Positions 59,258 to 64,000 of a DNA stretch of 64,000 nt are shown piece after piece. The position numbers and the translations under genes are program-made. The notes under the pieces were generated by a model. The model made no database searches and had not been told where the DNA came from. It was given only the letters and a program-made list of their open reading frames with translations. Every line of letters begins with the position of its first letter. Positions within the stretch are counted from its first letter, which is position 1. Source of the stretch: Avena insularis (taxonomy: Eukaryota > Streptophyta > Magnoliopsida > Poales > Poaceae); the NCBI GenBank assembly GCA_023614405.1, contig CM042694.1:88705285-88769284 (forward strand). Reading direction: 5' to 3'.

Positions 59258-59520
59258 AGAGGATAGTATAGAGAAAGAGAAGTTTACCTTCTCTTAGCTA
59301 AGAAATAATCACTTAAAAATAAGGAAATATTATTTTCTCCATTGTAACATATATGCCTTTTGTTATTAATTTACATTCTTTATAAAAGTTAGTTAATTCT
59401 CATTAATTGCTAAGGAAGACAATAAGATATAATGAATTATACGACTTACTTTTATTGTCTTTCTTATATGACGTGGATGGCTAAGAGAAGACTCACCTTC
59501 TCTACCATTATACATGCTCT
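59258..59520. mobile_element. Small MITE-like element
   Basis: The left part TATAGAGAAAGAGAAGTTTACCTTCTCTTAGC and the right end (minus AGAGCATGTATAATGGTAGAGAAGG, then CTTCTCTTAGCC) are imperfect inverted relatives of about 40 bp, with an AT-rich centre. The superfamily is not certain. Confidence 0.45.
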
Positions 59521-59659
59521 TATTCAATGCGATATGATACGATCCTAAATGATCGGGATATGCCATGATCCTAATTAATCATATATTTAATATCCCCCTC
59601 AATCTAAATATGTGTTACATAGATTCAGATTGGTAAAAAATGTTGCAGCATCTATCGGG

Positions 59660-59975
59660 TGACATGCTTCTTGAATGCATCAGCTAGTTGATTGACAGAT
59701 GACGTGGACCTCACATCGAGTGCTCATAGTGCAACTTCTTCAAGTACAAATATAAAAATTGATACCGATATGTTTCATAAATTGCATGGAAACTGATTTG
59801 GCTATCAAGTATGTTACGCTAAGATTGTCGGAAACAACGCCTATCTCCTTCAGTACTGACTGGATCTAGATCACTTCTGTTATACCATTCGCTAATGCTT
59901 TGTACTCTACTGAGTGTGAGACAGTTGCCTGCTTCTTCGAGCTTCAGGATATATGACGTGGTCACACTTGTAGCC
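59660..59975 (-). pseudogene. Copia RNase H, C-terminal part (degenerate)
   Basis: On minus, QATVSHSVE and the following NGITEVIWIQSVLKEIG and HYEHSM, then INQLADAFKKHVTR, are the classical copia RNase H end. Several stops and a frame change interrupt it. Confidence 0.75.
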
Positions 59976-60019
59976 TTTATACAGTCAAAACACTTGTAGC
60001 CTTTATGCAGGGCTGTAGC

Positions 60020-60860
60020 CGAGAATATACACAACTTAGAACAAAATTCTAGTTTTTGGGAATTGTATTTGTAAAGGCTAGGCCAAATGCGCACCCAAAT
60101 GTGCGAAGAAAAGAGTAACTAGGTGTGACTCGAATAAGGCGCGTAATAGGGGATGAGCTTTGTAAGACTGAGCTAGGCATGCGATTAATGAGATAACATG
60201 TGGTAAGAAGAGCTTCATCCCAAAAATAAAGAGGGAGAGATGCATGGACAAGAAGAGCAAGACCCATCTCCACAAGATGTCGGTCTTTGCTCTGGGCTAT
60301 TCCATTCTATTGGGAGTTGTGAGGGCACGAGATACGATGACAGATGCCAACACGCTGAAAGTACTTGTGTAGGTGATGGTACTCTCCTCCTAATCGGGTT
60401 GTGCACCCCTGATAGCATTGAAAAGTCAGTCTACATGATTTTGGAAGACATAGAAGATAGATTCGACATGGGATTTCTGTTTGACTAAATAGAGACAACA
60501 AAAGTAGTCATAGTCATCGATGAAACTTACAAAGTATTTAAAGCCTCTAGAAGAGATTAGAGCAAGACCCACACATCGGTCTGAATCAACTCAACTGCAT
60601 AGATGAAACACGCCTAGATTCAAAATAGGGTAATTTGTGACTTTTAACACGTTTACACACATCACAAACCAAAGGTTCAAATTAGTCTCAAATGAAATAT
60701 TATTATGCCTAAGAATTGTTTTGACAACTTTATTCGAGGGATGACCTAAACGTTCACACCACCGATATGGTGAAACCTTGTCTCTGGATAAAGCTTGACG
60801 CGGTGCGTCCAAATGGGATAAGGTAGATCCCTCCACGGCTCCTACCACGAAGGATAACCC
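60020..60860 (-). pseudogene. Copia pre-integrase and integrase (degenerate)
   Basis: On minus, WCERLGHPSNKVVKTIL (about 60770) is the pre-integrase His/Cys motif start. HASLPLYFWDEALLTTCYLINRM in outline (60250-60150) and FLRTFGCA, then ALHKGYKCFD near 60000, mark the integrase end. The frame is interrupted repeatedly. Confidence 0.8.
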
Positions 60861-60863
60861 TCT

Positions 60864-61444
60864 TCATGACCTTGCCTTTAACAAAGAAGAAATTAGGGTG
60901 AAACTCGATAAAGAATTAAAGACGAGATTATCGGAAACAAGTTTGTGCATTGAAAGTAAGTGTTTACTTACATGAGGGACGTTGAGAATATTGCTCAAAA
61001 CTAGGGAATTTGAGTTGGCTAATTTTGAGTGAACAATGTGAGAAATTGATAGACCTGAACCATTGGCCACCTGAACGCGATCCTAGCCTCCATAGCGCTC
61101 ATGTACGGAGAGACGCTCTCAGTCCCTAGTGAGGTGAGAGCTAGCACCAATGTCCATGTATCACCTGGGTCACCCTGCCCATGTCTAGCTGATGTAGCGT
61201 TGTCTGCACGGTAGAAGATATTGTTGTTGTCACAGTAGTCTTCCGGCTGGTACACTGGATTGAACAGATTGCGACAGTTCAATGCCTCATGGCCCCAGAT
61301 CTTGCATATCTGACAGCAAGGCGTTGCCGACCGTTTCCTCCATTGGGGCCTCCATCGTGGTTGCAGTTTTGTTGGTTTTGTTGCCTCCACTAGGATGCCC
61401 ACCCACACGGTTGTTGTTGTCGTGGAAGGTGGGGTTGTAGGCAT
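60864..61444 (-). pseudogene. Copia gag zinc knuckle and protease region (degenerate)
   Basis: On minus, the CCHC knuckle CQICKIWGHEALNC is at about 61321-61280 after an Asn/Thr/Pro-rich stretch. The protease-adjacent ILNVPHVSKHLLSMHKL is at about 60990-60940. The canonical protease Asp-Ser/Thr-Gly lies in a broken stretch near 61160. The gypsy insertion at 61448 truncates gag. Confidence 0.8.
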
Positions 61445-61447
61445 CGC

Positions 61448-62935
61448 TGATGACCCACAAGTATAGGGGGTGTATCGCAGTATTTTCGATAAGTAAGAGT
61501 GTCGAACCCAACGAGGAGCAGAAGGTGCTGGCTAGTGGTATGGATCAGGAATTCTCTGCAAATACTTAGCAAACGGATTTTAGGGTTTTTTGATAAAGCA
61601 AGTAAACAAAGTACGAGTAAACAAAAGACAGTAGGAATAAATGCAGCAAGTGGCCCAATCCTTTATGCAGCAAAGGACAAGCCGGTTGTATTACTTAAGA
61701 TGACCAAACGTTCTCGAGGACACATGGAAAGACTATCAAGTGCTTTCGCTTCATATAGTTGATTAATCTTCTTTAGCTTGCTAAGTGTTGTGTGGGTGAA
61801 CCTGTGCAAATGTACCGACCTTCCTAGGACTAATACATACTTGTGATTATACCCCTTGCAAACATCCGTAAGTACAAGAAAGTAATTAAGGTAGAAACCT
61901 AACCACAGCTTTAAACTCTAAGACCCTTACGTCCCTTGTGCAATGGTTTCCTAACGGGGGTTCAGGTTTCTGTCACTCCGGCAACCTCTACGATTAGTAG
62001 CCAAATACACAATGCATTCTCCTAGGTCCATATAGGTGTAAGAGTCATGTAGTCGACGTTCACATGACACCACTAGAAGAAGTACACCACAACTTAAATA
62101 TCAAACCATTGGATCTTTCTCAACACAACTCCACTACTAACAACATGACTTCTCCCATGTCCTCAAGAACAAAACGAACTACTCACAAGACATCATATGG
62201 ATCATGATGAGAGATGGAATAATGATGTATAACAATCTGAACATAAACAATAATTCAATGGTTCACTCAATAGCATCAACTACAAAGAGTAATCAACACC
62301 GGGAAAGTTTCCCCTAAGAACTATGCAAGATTCAACCCAATTGTTACAGCAATATGGAGATGGTAATGATGGTGATGATGGTGATGATGATGATGATGAT
62401 CCCGATGAAGTCCAGCTTGATGGTGGTGTTGATGGCGACGATCTCCCCTCTTTGGGAAGGAATTCCCCCGGCAGAAATCTGTCTGCCGAAGAGATCTTTC
62501 TCTCTCGGTGTTTTCCGCCCCACAGAGGCGGAGGAATCTTTCTATGGTCGCTCCCCGAGTCTTAGGGTTTCGGGAGGATAATATACACCAGAGGAGAGTG
62601 CCAAGGGTGGACCAGGGTGGCCACACCACCTGGTGGCGCGGCCTAGGCTGGCCAGGGAGGTGGTGGGCCCCTCCGCCCATCTCCATTCTGGCTTCCTTCG
62701 TCTTCTGGAAAAATAGGATTTTCCGTATATTTTCCCGGATTTTCTGAACATCACGAATTTTGCCTCCAAACAGCACCTTTTCCATCAGAATCCTGACTAC
62801 AGCGGTCCATGCTCCAAAAGTCATCAACCATGAAAAAACATATGAAATAGCATAAGTATCACCTCTCAATACGAAATATATCAATAAATAACAGTGAATT
62901 ATGTCATAGAATAGTGATGCAAAATGGACGTATCA
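61448..62935 (-). repeat. 3' LTR (minus) of the right-end gypsy element
   Basis: This 1488-bp LTR reads on minus TGATACGTCC to GGGTCATCA and is homologous to 4999-6514. A GATGGT/ATC trinucleotide run lies at 62350-62410. Confidence 0.9.
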
Positions 62936-63435
62936 ACTCCCCCCAAGCTTAGACTTCGCTTGTCCCCAAGCGAAACTGAGCTCAATAAACATGACCTCAG
63001 GTTTATGGAGTGAAGAGTCCATAAAAGAATATGGACAAGAAGCATCACATTCATCAATACATAGATCATAATAGAAGACAACTCACTATTATATAACTTA
63101 ACTTGCAATGAGTAAAGGAAACACAATAAAGATACATAAAGTAAATCATAATTGGTAATGGCAAACTTAGCTCTTGGTCGAAGAATAGTTGATAATTTGC
63201 TGGAGTTCACAAATAACTGGTTTTCAATGATAGCTTTCAAAGTAGTAAACATCAAGATAAGAGCAATGTGCAAAACAAGGAACATAAGAAACATGATTGA
63301 ATAAATCATCATATGAATGAATGAAACACAACAACTCAAAATACTTGCTGAGATAGAGAGGAATAGGTTTACTGACTCAACTACAAAGTAAAAGAAAGGC
63401 CCTTCGCAGAGGGAAGCAGGGATTACAAGTCTCAT
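62899..63435 (-). CDS. Hydrophobic ORF in right-end gypsy element (homologue of 4500-5075)
   Basis: This 178-codon open frame on minus is nearly collinear with the left copy: shared SVNLF, SISASILSCCVSFIHMMIYS and TILRPRAKFAITNYDLLYVS. The C-termini differ after SLGDKRSLSL because of an indel near the LTR start. It may be a conserved env-position ORF or a T-rich coincidence. Confidence 0.25.
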   Translation of the reverse strand: MRLVIPASLCEGPFFYFVVESVNLFLSISASILSCCVSFIHMMIYSIMFLMFLVLHIALILMFTTLKAIIENQLFVNSSKLSTILRPRAKFAITNYDLLYVSLLCFLYSLQVKLYNSELSSIMIYVLMNVMLLVHILLWTLHSINLRSCLLSSVSLGDKRSLSLGGVDTSILHHYSMT

Positions 63436-64000
63436 AAAGATCTCCCAAAAATTATGATACTTACTAGCTTTCAGCTCTCATTGCCCCTATCATAGGCATC
63501 TTTAGGTGATTAAGGTTAAAGTGATCAAATATGAGGATATGCATTGACAAGTTGTAAATTGAGAATCTCATGTCCCTTGAATACGAGGGCCGCTCCTCAT
63601 GCTACTCAAGTTTAGTCACCGGTAAGTTCTTGTCATCGTAAGCATATGTGTATCATAGAGAACCGCCAACGGGGTACCCCTTGCCCGATGATACGAAAGA
63701 ATCTCCATATCAAAATGACAAGGCAAGCAGACAACAAGCATCTCAGCAATCTTCTTATTTACCATGGGAATATGGTGCTTTTTTCTCTCTTTCCTCTTTT
63801 CATAATCTCTTTTTTTCTTTTTCTCTTTTTCTCAATATCGGACTCTTTTTTTATAAGGAGAATGCTTCATAGATGCTCGTTATGGTTACGCTGCAGGTTT
63901 CCACCATGTCAGCATGGATTAGACCAGCGGCCCAAGCGTTTCTCTAACACATATACATAACTCCATGGACTTACAAGCTCCCCTTTCATTTCACACCGAC

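Larger units (their letters stand above)
59521..61447 (-). mobile_element. Ty1-copia relic, minus strand, reverse transcriptase deleted
   Basis: On minus the order is gag zinc knuckle, protease-like region, pre-integrase, integrase, then directly RNase H, a polypurine tract (AGATTGAGGGGG, around 59590-59605) and the start of an LTR fragment (to about 59521). The gag upstream of the knuckle is displaced beyond the gypsy insertion at 61448 and lies outside the window. It is a different copia lineage from the Angela-like elements. Confidence 0.8.
61448..64000 (-). mobile_element. Gypsy element, minus strand, same family as the left-end element (3' part)
   Basis: On minus, the internal sequence 64000-62936 matches the left element at about 2500-4998 (small hydrophobic frame, GAGAGCTGAAAGCTA, AAGCGAAGTCTAAGCTTGG). 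It is followed by the 3' LTR 62935-61448. The flanking pentamer inside the copia relic is ATCGC (61443-61447). The 5' end is right of the window. This copy lacks the solo-LTR insertion seen in the left copy and shows the intact site near 63485. Confidence 0.88.

Noticed and set aside
62321..62884. 187-codon minus ORF with a His-rich end
   Set aside because: It lies inside the gypsy LTR, and the His run comes from a CAT trinucleotide repeat. The equivalent region of the left LTR does not keep the frame.

Overview
The window is repeat-dominated plant nuclear DNA. The LTR families (Athila/Sabrina-type Ty3-gypsy, Angela/BARE-type Ty1-copia), a Stowaway MITE, a Harbinger element with a Myb-like gene and a FAR1-type Mutator element point to a large-genome cool-season grass (Pooideae, for example wheat, barley, rye or oat relatives). 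Species cannot be fixed from this sequence alone. I found no intact ordinary cellular gene.

Layout from left to right. Positions 1-6514 are the 3' part of a plus-strand gypsy element (integrase, small ORFs, 3' LTR), interrupted by a solo LTR at 3020-4446 with target duplication AGGGG. Positions 6515-9445 hold the 3' end and LTR of a copia element followed by an inverted LTR fragment, giving about 635-bp inverted arms. Positions 10028-11869 and 50851-51160 are two diverged tandem copies of a low-copy sequence. The second copy is split by the main object of the window, a giant Mutator-like element (MULE) at 11878-50841 with matching TTATTCAG duplications. Copy A of the duplicated sequence serves as a paralogous empty site.

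The MULE is about 39 kb, or about 16.4 kb without nested insertions. It carries three genes: a four-exon FAR1/MULE transposase on plus (12376-15304), an uncharacterised gene resembling plant-transposon-associated proteins on minus (16087-18240), and a Ulp1-type (C48) cysteine protease gene on plus (46371-49720). Palindromic CCGGACAGTCCGG-like motifs lie in its subterminal regions, intergenic spaces and the first introns of two genes. Between the minus gene and the protease gene lies an array of about 11 units of 344 bp. All three genes are decayed. The transposase frame is otherwise continuous and is broken only by four TAG codons, suggestive of CHG-context C-to-T decay.

A copia element (19793-42365, duplication GTCAA) inserted in the 344-bp array. 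It was itself hit by a non-autonomous gypsy element (21578-28376, duplication GCGGC) and by a minus-strand Angela-like copia element (29053-37889, duplication GTACA). Insertion order is therefore readable: sequence duplication, MULE, copia, then gypsy and Angela-like.

To the right (50851-59520) is low-copy intergenic DNA with a local 81-bp duplication, a Stowaway MITE, a 748-bp MULE-type MITE with a 9-bp duplication, a copia LTR fragment, a Harbinger element with a Myb-like gene, and a small MITE. The window ends in a minus-strand copia relic that lost its reverse transcriptase (59521-61447), into which a minus-strand gypsy element of the same family as the left-hand one has inserted (61448 to beyond 64000).
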